DNA of 64,000 bases from positions 12,066,856 to 12,130,855 of the forward strand of contig NC_064040.1 of the NCBI RefSeq assembly GCF_932526225.1, in the 5' to 3' direction. The stretch is from Nematostella vectensis (lineage: Eukaryota > Cnidaria > Anthozoa > Actiniaria > Edwardsiidae). The position numbers and the translations under genes are program-made. A model generated the notes under the pieces. That model was not told the origin of the DNA, did not search any database, and saw only the letters and a list, made by a program, of their open reading frames with translations. Shown piece by piece: positions 1 through 11,521 of the stretch. Positions within the stretch are counted from its first letter, which is position 1. Every line of letters begins with the position of its first letter.

Positions 1-2354
1 CATGTCTTTGATATTAGCCGGAAAGAGAGGGGGTGGTGGTACCCTAGGGGTAGCCTAAAGGGGGAGGTGTGGGGAGGAGTAAGGTCATGTCTTTGATATT
101 AGCCGGAAAGAGAGGGGGTGGTGGTACTCTAGGGGTAGCCTAAAGGGGGGAGGTGTGGGGAGGAGTAAGGTCATGTCTTTGATATTAGCCGGAAAGAGAG
201 GGGGTGGTGGTACCCTAGGGGTAGCCTAAAGAGGGGAGGTGTGGGGAGGAGTAGGGTCATGTCTTTGATATTAGCCGAAAAGAGAGGGGGTGGTGGTACC
301 CTAGGGGTAGCTTAAAGAGGAAGAGGTGTGGGGAGGAGTAGGGTCATTTCTTTGATATTAGCCGGAAAGAGAGGGGGTGGTGGTACACTAGGGGTAGCCT
401 AAAGGGGGGGAGGTGTGGGGAAGAGTAAGGTCGTGTCTTTGATATTAGCCGAAAAGAGAGGGGTTGGTGGTACCCTAGGGGTAGCTTAAAGGAGGGGGGA
501 GGTGTTGGGAGGAGCAGGGTCATGTCTTTGATATTAGCCGGAAAGAGAGGGGGTGGTGGGACCCTAGGGGTAGCTTAAAGGGGGGGAGGTGTGGGGAGGA
601 GCAGGGTCGTGTCTTTGATATTAACCGGAAAGAGAGGGGGTGGTGGTACCCTAGGGGTAGCTTAAAGGGGGGGAGGTGTGGGGAGGAGCAGGGTCGTGTC
701 TTTGATATTAACCGGAAAGAGAGGGGGTGGTGGTACCCTAGGGGTAGCTTAAAGGGGGGGAGGTGTGGGGAGGAGTAGGGTCATGTCTTTGATATTAGCC
801 GGAAAGAGAGGGGGTGGTGGTACCCTAGGGGTAGCCTAAAGGGGGGAGGTGTGGGGAGGAGTAAGGTCATGTCTTTGATATTAGCCGGAAAGAGAGGGAG
901 TGGTGGTACCCTAGGGGTAGCCTAAAAGGGGAGGTGTGGGGAGGAGTAAGGTCATGTCTTTGATATTAGCCGGAAAGAGAGGGGGTGGTGGTACCCTAGG
1001 GGTAGCCTAAAGGGGGAGGTGTGGGGAGGAGTAAGGTCATGTCTTTGATATTAGCCGGAAAGAGAGGGGGTGGTGGTACCCTAGGGGTAGCCTAAAGGGG
1101 GGAGGTGTGGGGAGGAGTAAGGTCATGTCTTTGATATTAGCCGGAAAGAGAGGGGGTGGTGGTACCCTAGGGGTAGCCTAAAGAGGGGAGGTGTGGGGAG
1201 GAGTAGGGTCATGTCTTTGATATTAGCCGGAAAGAGAGGGGGTGGTGGTACCCTAGGGGTAGCTTAAAGAGGAAGAGGTGTGGGGAGGAGTAGGGTCATT
1301 TCTTTGATATTAGCCGGAAAGAGAGGGGGTGGTGGTAAACTAGGGGTAGCCTAAAGGGGGGGAGGTGTGGGGAGGAGTAAGGTCGTGTCTTTGATATTAG
1401 CCGAAAAGAGAGGGGTTGGTGGTACCCTAGGGGTAGCTTAAAGGAGGGGGGAGGTGTTGGGAGGAGCAGGGTCATGTCTTTGATATTAGCCGGAAAGAGA
1501 GGGGGTGGTGGTACCCTAGGGGTAGCTTAAAGGGGGAGAGGTGTGGGGAGGAGCAGGGTCGTGTCTTTGATATTAACCGGAAAGAGAGGGGGTGGTGGTA
1601 CCCTAGGGGTAGCTTAAAGGGGGGAGGTGTGGGGAGGAGCAGGGTCGTGTCTTTGATATTAACCGGAAAGAGAGGGGGTGGTGGTACCCTAGGGGTAGCT
1701 TAAAGGGGGGGAGGTGTGGGGAGGAGTAGGGTCATGTCTTTGATATTAGCCGGAAAGAGAGAGGGTGGTGGTACCCTAGGGGTAGCCTAAAGGGGGGAGG
1801 TGTGGGGAGGAGTAAGGTCATGTCTTTGATATTAGCCGGAAAGAGAGGGAGTGGTGGTACCCTAGGGATAGCCAAAAGGGGGAGGTGTGGGGAGGAGTAA
1901 GGTCATGTCTTTGATATTAGCCGGAAAAAGAGGGAGTGGTGGTACCCTAGGGATAGCCAAAAGGGGGAGGTGTGGGGAGGAGTAGGGTCATGTCTTTGAT
2001 ATTAGCCGGAAAGAGAGGGGGTGGTGGTACACTAGGGGTAGCCTAAAGGGGGGGAGGTGTTGGGAGGAATAAGGTCATGTCTTTGATATTAGCCGGAAAG
2101 AGAGGGGATGGTGGTACACTAGGGGTAGCCTAAAGGGGGGAGGTGTGGGGAGGAGTAAGGTCGAGTCTTTGATATTAGCCGAAAAGAGAGGGGTTGGTGG
2201 TACCCTAGGGGTAGCTTAAAGGGGGGAGGTGTGGGGAGGAGCAGGGTCATGTCTTTGATATTAGCCGGAAAGAGAGGGGGTGGTGGTACCCTAGGGGTAG
2301 CTTAAAGGGGGGGAGGTGTGGGGAGGAGCAGGGTCATGTCTTTGATATTAGCCG
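1..2354. repeat. G-rich satellite, ~86-bp unit, 952-bp higher-order repeat
   Basis: About 27 head-to-tail units of 85-88 bp, each starting near 'catgtctttgatattagccg' and containing 'ggtggtggtaccctagg'. Distinctive variants recur exactly 952 bp apart: 'catttctttg' at 345 and 1297, the 'gtcgtgtc' unit at 432 and 1384, and 'ggtgttggga' at 501 and 1453. This makes an 11-unit higher-order repeat present about twice, then a decayed third copy near 2162. No reading frame is conserved. The array is probably cut by the window start. Confidence 0.95.
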
Positions 2355-2619
2355 GGGTGTGTTGTGGAAGAAGCAGGCCCATTAGTCAACAAGGGTTAGG
2401 GTTTCATTTACGCAAGAGGAGTGGTTACCTGGAAGAGGGGGGTTAAAGAGTGTATTTATGCCTAAAAATGCGCTATAGCGAGAGAGGGCATTTAAGACCG
2501 GGCGCTAGAACAAGAATTTGCATCATGTGTTTAAATTGTGTCATAAAAAACTCGGGGGGATGATAAGTTTACAGTCTGTCGTCACAGAGGGAGAAAACGA
2601 AAAGAGGATATGTAGGGGT

Positions 2620-2701
2620 AGTCTGCTTAGCAGCCGCTCGTAGTGTCACGCACGCTTCCCGCACAAGCTGCGTGACACTAAGAGCGGCTGCTAAGCAGTC
2701 T
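2620..2701. repeat. Foldback element (about 30-bp arms, 18-nt loop)
   Basis: The left arm at 2623-2651 pairs with 2670-2698 with one mismatch, and the arms extend imperfectly by 3 nt. The arms contain 'ctgcttagcagccgctc'. The structure looks like a tiny MITE or hairpin-forming interspersed repeat. No coding content is visible. Confidence 0.8.
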
Positions 2702-3473
2702 AACGTAGGGGAAGAGGATGCAAAGTCTTTTGCAAAGTCCATTCACGCAGGAAAAGTTTAAAGGTGCAATACTACCTTCACTTTGTAGGTATAATCTGTA
2801 GCTTGACCAACAGTCGACGCGAAGCTCCTTTTTCATAACAATCCGCTTTACTGAAAAAATCATAGAATTCTCGAACAAGTTATTTCAAACAAATGTTATT
2901 GCCTTGATCTTGAATCTCTTAGCACTTAGGACAGAAATGAATAGGCGCTTTAAGGCAAATGCGTAAACTGAAAGGATATCATGCTACAGAAGCACCCAAA
3001 CACTCAAACACGAGGAATGAAATTTTATTGAGCCTCAAACGAGTACATATCTTTTATGTCCAGTTTTCGCATAGGATGATCCACTAGCTTAGGCCCCCCT
3101 CCCCCCCCCCCGCGAGGGGATAGCAGAATAGGACGATGTGAAGAGTGGATAATAGCACTTTATACCCTATAAGATAGGACGATCACCCCCGTCTACTTAT
3201 ATGGAAAGTCCCCTCGGGATTCAGCGCCCTGACCCGTCTCACATAAAAAGCAGGTGCAACAGATACGAGCATCCCATGCCCCTCAAGATCTAATTTGTAC
3301 CAACTTCCACCAGTTATAATGGTGCGGAAGGCACAACAAAGCTAGGCCCCACACCAAGTGCCCGCATGTGTGTATTGTTAGTAAGCACTGTCCCTGAGGG
3401 TGGTCACTGCCAGAGGGATTTTTTCGTGGTGGTCTTTTTACGTCCCTACAGGTAGGTGCAGGTTAGTACAGTG
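2702..3473. other. Non-coding spacer with a C-run
   Basis: No gene seen. It contains a run of C at about 3092-3111. At about 3180-3230 a stretch resembles the right arm of the foldback element that follows, so an older copy probably lies here. Confidence 0.5.
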
Positions 3474-3882
3474 CCCAAGGGGGTACTCCGATATCAAACG
3501 GACGGGGGTTATCGTTGGGATATTTTTAAAAAACAACCCTAAAAATACTAAAGTGGGCGTGGTCTGGTTATATTTTAACCCTAAAAGTGGGCGTGGTTAG
3601 GCATGAATTTACCCCCTAAAAGATACAAACGTAAATAATTTGTAATAAAAAAGTTCATTTAAACCTGACTCTAATGGAAGATTGACACGTTTTAACGCTC
3701 GTTCATGAGCTACAAGTTAGATGAGCGATGGCTGTAATAGCACCCTTAAAAATACCAAGTTAGAAAAAACTTTTGCATTCTCATTTTTACCCCTAAAAGA
3801 TACCCAAGATTCCAAATTTACACCCTAAAAGATAAGATGATGATCCCCGTTCGATGGATATAGGGAGTACCCCCCTGGGGTG
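3474..3882. mobile_element. Foldback/MITE-like element, ~0.4 kb
   Basis: 'gggggtactccgatatcaaa' at about 3478 is answered by an imperfect inverted copy ending in 'gggagtacccccc' at about 3875. The interior repeats 'ccctaaaaga' several times (about 3534-3835). No transposase is encoded. Class and target duplication were not determined. Confidence 0.6.
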
Positions 3883-4010
3883 CAGTGCAGCTTGAAGAGA
3901 CGGGACCTCCGGTCTAGTGTCGTTATCCGAGAAGACAGGAAACGCAGGAGAATAACTTCAACTCACTTGTAACACAAATTCGAATAAGGCAGGAACCCGG
4001 AAAAATCCCC

Positions 4011-4065
4011 AGTCAGAGCCAGGATTCGAACCTGGGCCACAGCGGTGAGAGGCCGACGCGCTAAC
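4011..4065 (-). repeat. tRNA-derived fragment (B-box), likely SINE remnant
   Basis: The reverse complement carries a pol III B-box-like 'ggttcgaatcc' (4022-4032) preceded by an A-box-like 'ttagcgcgtcgg' (4054-4065). The upstream D-arm and acceptor stem expected of a full tRNA are missing, and the anticodon stem pairs poorly. A truncated tRNA-derived SINE is more likely than a working tRNA gene. Confidence 0.6.
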
Positions 4066-4161
4066 AAATTTTACACAGTTCATCACTTTTAATATATATC
4101 TTATTGAGATAAATGTAACAACTGACATTAGCTAGCATTAAAGCTTTCGTGGATCGTCCTA

Positions 4162-5172
4162 TCATTTTGTCTCAACTTTCTGTTCATGGAATGACAGCTG
4201 GATATTCTCCGTGCTGACCGCGGGCGTCACTCTAGTCAGCATGCATTGCGAGCCTGGAGCGGCGCGAAGCATGCCGGGTACCTCCATGTGATACAGGTCA
4301 TTGTTCGAGTCCTCGTCCACAGCACAACACGTGAAACAGCACCAGGACATGTTCCTACGTAGTTCGGTTACTCCAAACAGAGCGACCGCTGGAGTGAACA
4401 CACCACAGCTGTACTGCAGGCTCCTTAGTGACATCATTATGACGTAATAGGGCTCCGTGAGCCCGCAGTCCTTGCAAAAGTAGCTCAGATAGTTCACACA
4501 ATGCAGCGGTAAGCATGTCACCGTGAAGGCTCCAAGCATTATAGCGATGAGAACCGAAAGGGAGAAATCGTTATTCAGCGCCATTGTCCTATTCCTGCGA
4601 TTCGAACTCGCGAGGATACACGCGAATAACAGCATGGCGACTAAAGTAGGGACCGCAATACAGCTAATCAGAATCACGAATGAAAGGTGCTGGAAGTCCG
4701 TGTGGTTATACACCAAGTAGGACGCAGTGGAGATGAGTACAGCCGCTAGCCATATCCCTACGCTGATGACGTAATCGGGCATTTCAGGGGCTATGCGATG
4801 ATGGATGGGCCAGCCGACTGCAAACAGCCTCTCCGTCATCAGCATATTAATATGTAGAATACATAAAACTGCATAGAACACATCGAAACTGTAGTAATAA
4901 ACATCGCTTGTGGTCTTTGTAATCTCGTCTGTGTTGCGGACCTCGCTTTTGATCAGGGCGTAGAGGCATAGTGGCAGGTTCACAAAGCTCGCTATCAGGT
5001 TTGCGGACGCGAGGCTCGCGAGAAAGTGCCTTAGACGCGGGTGGCGAAGCCTGTGCCTCAATGCCACGAATATGAGTCTCAGCAATACACCGTTGACTAG
5101 TAAAGTAAGTATCAGAAGTACCGAGAATACGGTTACAAAAATCCACACTTCTATTGATGTGAGCATCTCCAT
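4162..5172 (-). CDS. Rhodopsin-family (class A-like) G-protein-coupled receptor, single exon
   Basis: An intronless reading frame encodes a seven-helix membrane protein. The frame opens at 5235, but I prefer the Met at 5172 or 5166 because the first 21 residues are polar and the hydrophobic N-terminal helix follows directly. Helix 1 contains 'VNGVLL' and helix 2 'LASANL' (Asn where class A usually has Asp). Helix 3 ends in 'TERLFAVGWP' in place of DRY, helix 6 has 'TCLPLHC' in place of CWxP, and helix 7 'FTPAVALF' in place of NPxxY, followed by a Cys-rich tail that could be palmitoylated. The fold is clear, but the switch motifs are diverged, as in lineage-expanded cnidarian orphan receptors. 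The ligand cannot be inferred. Overlapping frames on both strands are shadows. Confidence 0.9.
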   Translation of the reverse strand: MEMLTSIEVWIFVTVFSVLLILTLLVNGVLLRLIFVALRHRLRHPRLRHFLASLASANLIASFVNLPLCLYALIKSEVRNTDEITKTTSDVYYYSFDVFYAVLCILHINMLMTERLFAVGWPIHHRIAPEMPDYVISVGIWLAAVLISTASYLVYNHTDFQHLSFVILISCIAVPTLVAMLLFACILASSNRRNRTMALNNDFSLSVLIAIMLGAFTVTCLPLHCVNYLSYFCKDCGLTEPYYVIMMSLRSLQYSCGVFTPAVALFGVTELRRNMSWCCFTCCAVDEDSNNDLYHMEVPGMLRAAPGSQCMLTRVTPAVSTENIQLSFHEQKVETK

Positions 5173-5235
5173 GGTGGTGGTCCTTTCGCTGAGTCTTCTC
5201 AAGTTTACTAAAAGGCAATCGAAGTTCGATTGCAA

Positions 5236-7424
5236 TGACTACAGTCTCTGTCATCTAGTGTTCATTGCAGCTCGTTTTAGTCACGCCATCTGTGGAACGA
5301 GAACCGAGCGTCTTTAGTATTGGTGCACTTCACACGAAGAACAAACAATGCAATTCGATCCGATGAATTCCAATCATGTTGATCCATGTTTTAACGTTTA
5401 TCAGCTTAGTAAGTATGTAGTTATCTATAGCAGCATGAAACATGGATATCTCCTGGTGCTAAATCCGGTATATCGGTTACACTTAGACACGATATGTAGG
5501 CCGCATTATTAGTACTCGCATTGCCTTAAAACATCCCACAACAGCAAGACAAAGGAAACGTTTTAATGTTTGAAAAAGAGATCTTTTTAGTATTATGCAA
5601 TGCTAACGAACATACAAATTAAAAACGAAAAATATTCCTATGTCACGATTCCACTTGCGTATTCCGAATAGCGAGTACTTTATTGTAATAAAGTATGTAA
5701 GGCGAATGGCAGTGGAGGACACAGGGTGCCCGCACAGCAGCCCGTGCATAAGTGACACGCGAATTCATTTAGTATTGGAAAAAAATTATTTGTCTATACA
5801 TTATATATTACGATATTACCATCTCAAAGCAAATATTATACTTCCTTTACCAAATTCAATCGAAAATATTGCAGTAGCTTCTCTTATTAAGCCGATGGAA
5901 AAAGATGCTTTTTCACAATTGACAGGGCAAAACGGCGGCTGGCAGAGGCTTGAAAATGTTTAAAAAAACAGATGCCTTCTGATATTTTCTTTTCTAGATT
6001 CTTTTATCATTATTATGAATAGTGCAATTTTATAAAAAGTATATTTGTCACATTATTTGTAACATACCAGAAAAGGGAAGTCTGGTATCAACCCCGGATG
6101 TTTTACACATAAAATCCAATGGAAGGAGTTAATTTATCATTTTACTGACAATTATATAACAGTAAAACGCATTTATATTCTTTACTTTCTTGCTCCAAGC
6201 ATTAGATCATTATTTTCATTAACAAATTGAAAAAGAATTGGAAAAGAATGCTTATTGTTTACATTTCTTTCCTATTCTTGCTTACCAAAAAGTTTGTGTT
6301 TCCGTCTGCCTCTTAATGAAACGCGCACGAAGCCAATATTCCTGACCGTCTGCAGCTACATCAGGGAAAAATGGATCGTTTTTCGAAATGGAAAATCACT
6401 TATCACACAGATATGTCATTCCTAATGCAACACGATTCAAGATTGGCTTATGTATAATGGTCAAACTCCCTCTAATCCAGGTTAACCTTGGATTTAATAG
6501 AGATTTTCTCCAAAGCGACAAGCAAAAACCTGTTTTTCCCTTTTGTTGACATAGATTATCTTCACCTTTCCTTCCAGAGATTCTTTATTCCTCTCTTGTG
6601 AGTTTGTCTCCTATGGTTTATCTTCATGTTATGATTGCTATCAAAACTGACCCCCGAGACTGATACAGCAAACAAAGCCTCTTAAATAGTTATTTTTACG
6701 AAAGTCGGCTTTCAAGTATTCCCAACAATTTACGATTTAAAAGCGATCTTTTAATGTTTCCAACAGAACCCGTGAAACCCGTGATGTTAAGCATTTTGTG
6801 GCGCTTAATCCTTATCCCTTGTATGAATGGATGTACATTAGCACTTCGAAACCACAGTTTATTATTCGTTATGAGGTTTCTTTGCTGTGGGGTTTGTGGT
6901 AAAATGGAGGGAATTAAAAAGACGAAAATGTCGCATAGTGAAAAAAGTTGACAAGCATCTCTTTAGAGTCAAGTGGAATAAAACATTAACTTATAAAAAC
7001 TGTTGCAAGTTTTTGTCATTATAAGTCCATCAAGTACTAATTTGAAAAAGCAAGGGAATACGATTTAAGAGAAATTGTATTTGAAATATGCTATGATTTA
7101 ATTATGCATCTCACAGATGCATATTTCAAGTGAAAGATACTATCTTGTGTTCACAGAGATAGATTTCAAAATTTCATCGAAAGGCTGCACGTGCAAAATG
7201 CCCAGGAAATACACAACATAAAAAAAATGCAAGAAATATTTATGTTTCAAATATAATCTGGCCCATTTATTTCTAGAATCAAATAACAATGATACCACCA
7301 TTTTTAAATTGTTTCAGATTTCAAAGTTACAAATAGGAAATCGACACCTCTACCCCTCACGACGTTAGAAGTATAGTGTGATAATAGAATATTAGGAGAG
7401 TTTACAGAGAGAAACATCACTCAC
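5236..7424. other. AT-rich intergenic spacer
   Basis: No supported gene. Short frames at 5640-5963 and 6754-6951 lack recognisable domains and splice context. The region probably includes 5' flank of the receptor gene. Confidence 0.5.
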
Positions 7425-7570
7425 CAAATGTCGCTGAGTGGGTCTTTGCTCTTGAAATAGCTCTTCAAATCCCTCGGTAAACCCCCTCGTGACAAGTGAT
7501 ATGATCTGCTTGTTGTGCGGTACACAAGACGCGGACAGGAATTAATTAGGTCACGTGATAGGGGACGACA
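7425..7570 (-). other. Possible exon with consensus donor
   Basis: The minus strand has an open frame ending at 'gacatttg|gtgagtgat' (donor at 7424-7423), with natural-looking composition around 'LPRDLKSYFKSKDPL'. I found no partner exon or acceptor, so this could be a first exon or chance. A palindromic 'tcacgtga' lies just upstream at about 7551. Confidence 0.25.
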
Positions 7571-8536
7571 GGTGTTTAGGGTTTGTCATGGTTACACGGA
7601 TACCGCGATGGTATTTTAATATTGCGGGTGGCCTGTGGTTACCTCTGTGTATTGGTTATACGTCGTTTCTATTTACTTGCTGTGGGTTCCCTTTAAGTTA
7701 TCTTGATACATTCCCTTGATTCAAATTTATTATCCAAATATTCTTTTGGATATTTAAAGCCCATGTTCAAAGCTACTGGTCAGAAGTAGCCCCAACCCAA
7801 GCCTCCCCCTTTAATTTGCTTCTGCGACACACAATTCCTAAACCTCGAGATTACTATATTCCCCAAATACACGCCTGTTACAAGACCGAAAGAACATAGG
7901 GGTGTTTCCCGCAAAAAAATGATGGTAATCTTTGCCTTCAGATGTGCCAAAAATAAACTATTCTTTTTATACAAATTCTCCGAGTATTACGAAATGATGT
8001 AACTATAAAAGGGAAGTATAGACATTCGTGAACATTTATAAAAGCAGCAGAATAGTCCTCAGCTCGAGTTAGACATTGTTTATCGGAGCTGACGGGCTCG
8101 TTTTTTCGTCAAGATCAACAGCGCTTCACACCCTGAATTTTCGGTATACATGTTAAGATTATTATTATGATTATTAGTATTAGATTATTATTATTATCTC
8201 CTGCTACATATGCCTCGTACTTATACTAGGGACTGGCCGAATCACAGTTCACAATCTATATTGTTGCGATCGTAGTAGAATATAACAAGCAAACGAACCG
8301 AACTTGAAAATCTGATTCCAGAATCTGAATCTGCCGTTCAATCAACCCTGCCATGAAATCTACCGTCCGTAAAACAAATGTTGTGCTGTGTTTATCATGA
8401 AGTTATGAAAGGGAAATATTTGGATCACTTGTTTTTTTTATCACCATTATTTATTTCAGAGTTCAAGCGAGGAACAATTTCACATTTCATACGCTTGTTC
8501 CCATGTTCACATGCAGAGTTACGTGCTAAAATATGC
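7571..8536. other. Spacer with ATT-rich microsatellite
   Basis: No gene seen. An imperfect (att)n tract lies at about 8156-8203. The remainder is AT-rich unique sequence leading into the 23-bp minisatellite. Confidence 0.5.
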
Positions 8537-9611
8537 TTGTCACATGTTAATACAAATGCTAGTCACATTTTAATTCAAGTGCTAGTCACGTGTTAATTCA
8601 AGTGCTAGTCACGTGTTAATTCAAGTGCTAGTCACGTGTTAATTCAAGTGCTAGTCACATGTTAATTCAAGTGCTAGTCACGTGTTAATTCAAGTGCTAG
8701 TCACGTGTTAATTCAAGTGCTAGTCACGTGTTAATTCAAGTGCTAGTCACATGTTAATTCAAGTGCTAGTCACGTGATAATTCAAGTGCTAGTCACGTGA
8801 TAATTCAAGTGCTAGTCACATGTTAATTCAACTGCTAGTCACATGTTAATTCAAGTGCTAGTCACATGCTAATTCAAGTGCTAGTCACATGTTAATTCAA
8901 GTGCTAGTCACGTGATAATTCAAGTGCTAGTCACATGCTAATTCAAGTGCTAGTCACATGTTAATTCAACTGCTAGTCACATGTTAATTCAAGTGCTAGT
9001 CACATGTTAATTCAAGTGCTAGTCACGTGTTAATTTAATTGCTAGTCACATGTTAATTCAAGTGCTAGTCACATGTTAATTCAAGTGCTAGTCACATGTT
9101 AATTCAAGTGCTGATCACGTGATAATTTAATTGCTAGTCACATGTTAATTCAAGTGCTAGTCACATGTTAATTCAAGTGCTAGTCACATGTTAATTCAAG
9201 TGCTGATCACGTGATAATTCAAGTGCAAGTCACATGTTAATTCAAGTGCTAGTCACGTGTTAATTCAAGTGCTAGTCACATGTTAATTCAAGTGCTAGTC
9301 ATATGTTAATTTAACTGCTAGTCACATGTTAATTCAAGTGCTAGTCACGTGATATTCAAGTGCTAGTCACGTGATAATTCAAGTGCTAGTCATATGTTAA
9401 TTCAAGTGCTAGTCACATGTTATGCAGCGGCTAGCCAGGATTTTTAACAGAAGGGGGCCCAAAAGGGACCTTCAAGGTATTTTCTCCTGTATTAAAAAAA
9501 TGTCTTATACATTAACTGTATTTTTGGCTGCTAAAAGGTGGGGCCCGGGCCCCCTAGGCCACCCCCCTGGCTACGCCCCTGTTATGTCACATGCTAGTCA
9601 CGTGACTAGCA
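8537..9611. repeat. 23-bp minisatellite with E-box core, ~38 copies
   Basis: The unit is 'aattcaagtgctagtcacgt' plus three bases. Period 23 was checked from 8582 to 8605. Units alternate CACGTG and CACATG at the core and sometimes read 'atcacgtgat'. A MITE interrupts the array at 9425-9581, after which the array resumes briefly. The same family lies at 12739-12910 and 16315-16485, each time directly 3' of a last-exon copy of the minus-strand gene family. There are no spacers, so this is not a CRISPR-type array. Confidence 0.95.
9425..9581. mobile_element. 157-bp MITE with 5-bp target duplication
   Basis: It starts 'cagcggctagccagg' and ends 'ctggctacgcccctg', which are imperfect inverted repeats of each other. 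It is flanked by direct repeats 'ttatg' (9420-9424 and 9582-9586) and inserted in the 23-bp minisatellite. It is non-coding and resembles the element at 19351-19500. Confidence 0.8.
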
Positions 9612-9639
9612 TGTCAAGTGACATTCCACGCTCATGCTC

Positions 9640-9790
9640 GCATCTTCCGCCATTTCGTCATCCGTAAAAACTTCGATTCGCTTTAGACTGCACACTTCAC
9701 TTTTTTGCTTCGGGGTTAACTTGACATTTGGTTCGCTGCTCCACTTTGCAAGCAACTCCTCGACCACCTGGTTAGTTAGCTGATATCCTG
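9640..9790 (-). pseudogene. Relic of last exon of the 11-exon gene family
   Basis: Minus-strand translation contains 'NQVVEELLAKWSSEP' and 'LKRIEVFTDD', matching residues of the last exon of the intact gene (16488-16721) at moderate identity. It is the most diverged of three copies of this exon. The 23-bp minisatellite lies just 3' of it, as for the other copies. Confidence 0.75.
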
Positions 9791-10164
9791 TCTAAACACT
9801 TGGTACTTTGCTATGATGACAGAATGAAGGCTGACAGGCTGTATAAGTCTACGATACCCGCGGCATCGCTAGTACCTAAGAAATCAACCCTAGCCCGTTT
9901 AGCTCTCAAGCTATTCTAGGGTGCCCGCACCGAAGCATTGTCCCCCCTTGGTATGCAACTCTAGGTTGTTTTTTTTTCTCCTCTCCCTCTCAATAAAAGT
10001 TTCCCCCGCCATTTTGATAACGTATACTGAGTGTTTGCGAATAAACGCGCGCGAAAGGGCGTGAAAGTAAATTTTTAAATGAACCAACGATCTATGATTC
10101 ACAAGAGTATATTCAACACTTCTCGGATTGTTTAGAAAACTCTCCATACCAGAGAGCAAAATTT
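9791..10164. other. Spacer between relic exons
   Basis: No gene seen. By position this corresponds to decayed intron and exon sequence of the third gene copy. Short frames here run off the relic exon and are not credible proteins. Confidence 0.4.
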
Positions 10165-10413
10165 CTAGTTTTCTTGAGCAAGCATTGCATCGTATATTCC
10201 AGTTGCTTCAAACAATTCTTATTGACGTCTTCTAGTGATTCTTTTAATGCGCTTATATCGATTCCATTCTGAGTGTTTCGATAGCTTGGTGGCACACCCC
10301 TTGTAGTCCCACGGCCTGTTGACGCTCTTATCCATGCCACCCATGACTTGCCTAACGCCTTCTAGCGCTTGGCGAAAACCTTCTCGTAAAGTTGGTTTCA
10401 GCTTTTCTAGCAT
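10165..10413 (-). pseudogene. Relic of exon 9 of the 11-exon gene family
   Basis: It matches exon 9 of the intact gene (18161-18439): 'GMDKSVNRPWDYKGC' here against 'GMDKSVRRPWDYKGC' there, and 'ALKESLEDVNKNCLKQLEY' against 'ALKESLEDANENCLKQLEY'. The splice acceptor AG before the first codon has become CG (10415-10414). Indels between the two halves shift the frame. It is a decayed copy. Confidence 0.85.
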
Positions 10414-11049
10414 CGGAAAATGAAGCGTCACAAGATAATAGTATTATACTTTAGCAACGACTTGAAGACTTTTGGGGTGAAGATCCTGGAGTACTGCCCT
10501 GTTGCATTAGCTTAGGGCTAGTACCGCATCCCATATTACATACTCCAACGTCGGCAAGCCCTTGGGTAGCCAATGCCAATGGCTTACGGTTGGTGACCGC
10601 CAACTGTGGGTTTCCGACAACCTTATCCTATGCTGCTGCGATTTAAATACTGTTTAATGAATAATGATATGGTGTGGCGATGGTGGCGGTGGTGATAGTG
10701 ATGGTGATGCTGGTGGTGATGGCGATGGCGATGGCGATGGGTTTGAAGTTTGGCACTATCTTTCAGCGCAAGTATGTTCAAGATTTTTCTTCCGGCCGTT
10801 TTATAAACAGCGCACACGGATAATCTTTTCATCAGTTTAATTAAAGATTAAAAATACTGTTAATGAAAAAAGAAAATATGGGATTTTGCTGATCATGGTG
10901 TAGGGGATTTGGGTAATTCAAGGATGGTGATGATGATGATGATTATAAGATTGAAAATAAGGTTTATTTACTTAATGATGGTGATGTAGATGCAATGATA
11001 ACGATGATTCTGCTGATTATACTCAGCAATGATAACGATGATTCTGCTG

Positions 11050-11083
11050 ATCATCACCGTCCTCCATGGAGGACGGTGATGAT
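11050..11083. repeat. Perfect 34-bp palindrome
   Basis: The two halves around the central 'ccatgg' are exact inverted copies ('atcatcaccgtcctcc' and its complement). In unit B the right half is present (about 14633 on) but the left half is replaced by unrelated sequence. The palindrome therefore arose, or was lost, after the duplication. Confidence 0.85.
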
Positions 11084-11244
11084 GATGATTGTGATGATGA
11101 TGATGATGCTGATGATGGTTGTGGTGGTGATGATGGCAATGATAACGGCGATGTTGCTGATCATGGTATAGTTTTTATTTATAATGTGGCTGGCTATGGT
11201 GTTGTACTGACATGCTACAGTGTGATAATATTGGCATAACTTAC

Positions 11245-11302
11245 TCCTGTGTGGTTTAATCTCAGATGTCTTCCGTTTCATCCGTGTCATCAAAGGAGCT
11301 AC
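11245..11302 (-). pseudogene. Relic of exon 2 of the gene family (unit A)
   Basis: This is a 58-bp copy of the 60-bp exon 2 (23218-23277). The acceptor CAG and the donor GTAAGT remain, but a net 2-bp deletion destroys the frame used in the intact gene. Confidence 0.8.
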
Positions 11303-11521
11303 CTGAAAAGGTTGAGAAAATGGTGCCTTAGCGTTTTTATAAAACTGATCCAAACGGAAATTTCGTCAGCTAATCTACTTGGAGCTCCATCCAAGGTTAT
11401 CATCGCATCATTATTATTATTTTTTGGGTATTTTCATTAGAAAAAAGAACAATCTCGATGGTTTGTGAAGGTGAGTTGCGCGCACTGGCAACAAGTGAAA
11501 CAGCGGTGCGCATTTGCTTAC

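Noticed and set aside
2678-2878. 66-codon minus-strand ORF
   Set aside because: It starts outside and ends inside the foldback element and has no domain or repeat support.
4011-4065. Functional tRNA gene
   Set aside because: The 5' half (acceptor and D arms) is missing and the anticodon stem does not pair.
8537-9421. Regular 23-bp repeats resembling a CRISPR array
   Set aside because: The repeats are contiguous with no unique spacers, and the context is animal DNA. It is a minisatellite.
9422-9667. 81-codon ORF across the MITE
   Set aside because: It begins at the MITE border and reads through non-coding MITE and minisatellite sequence.
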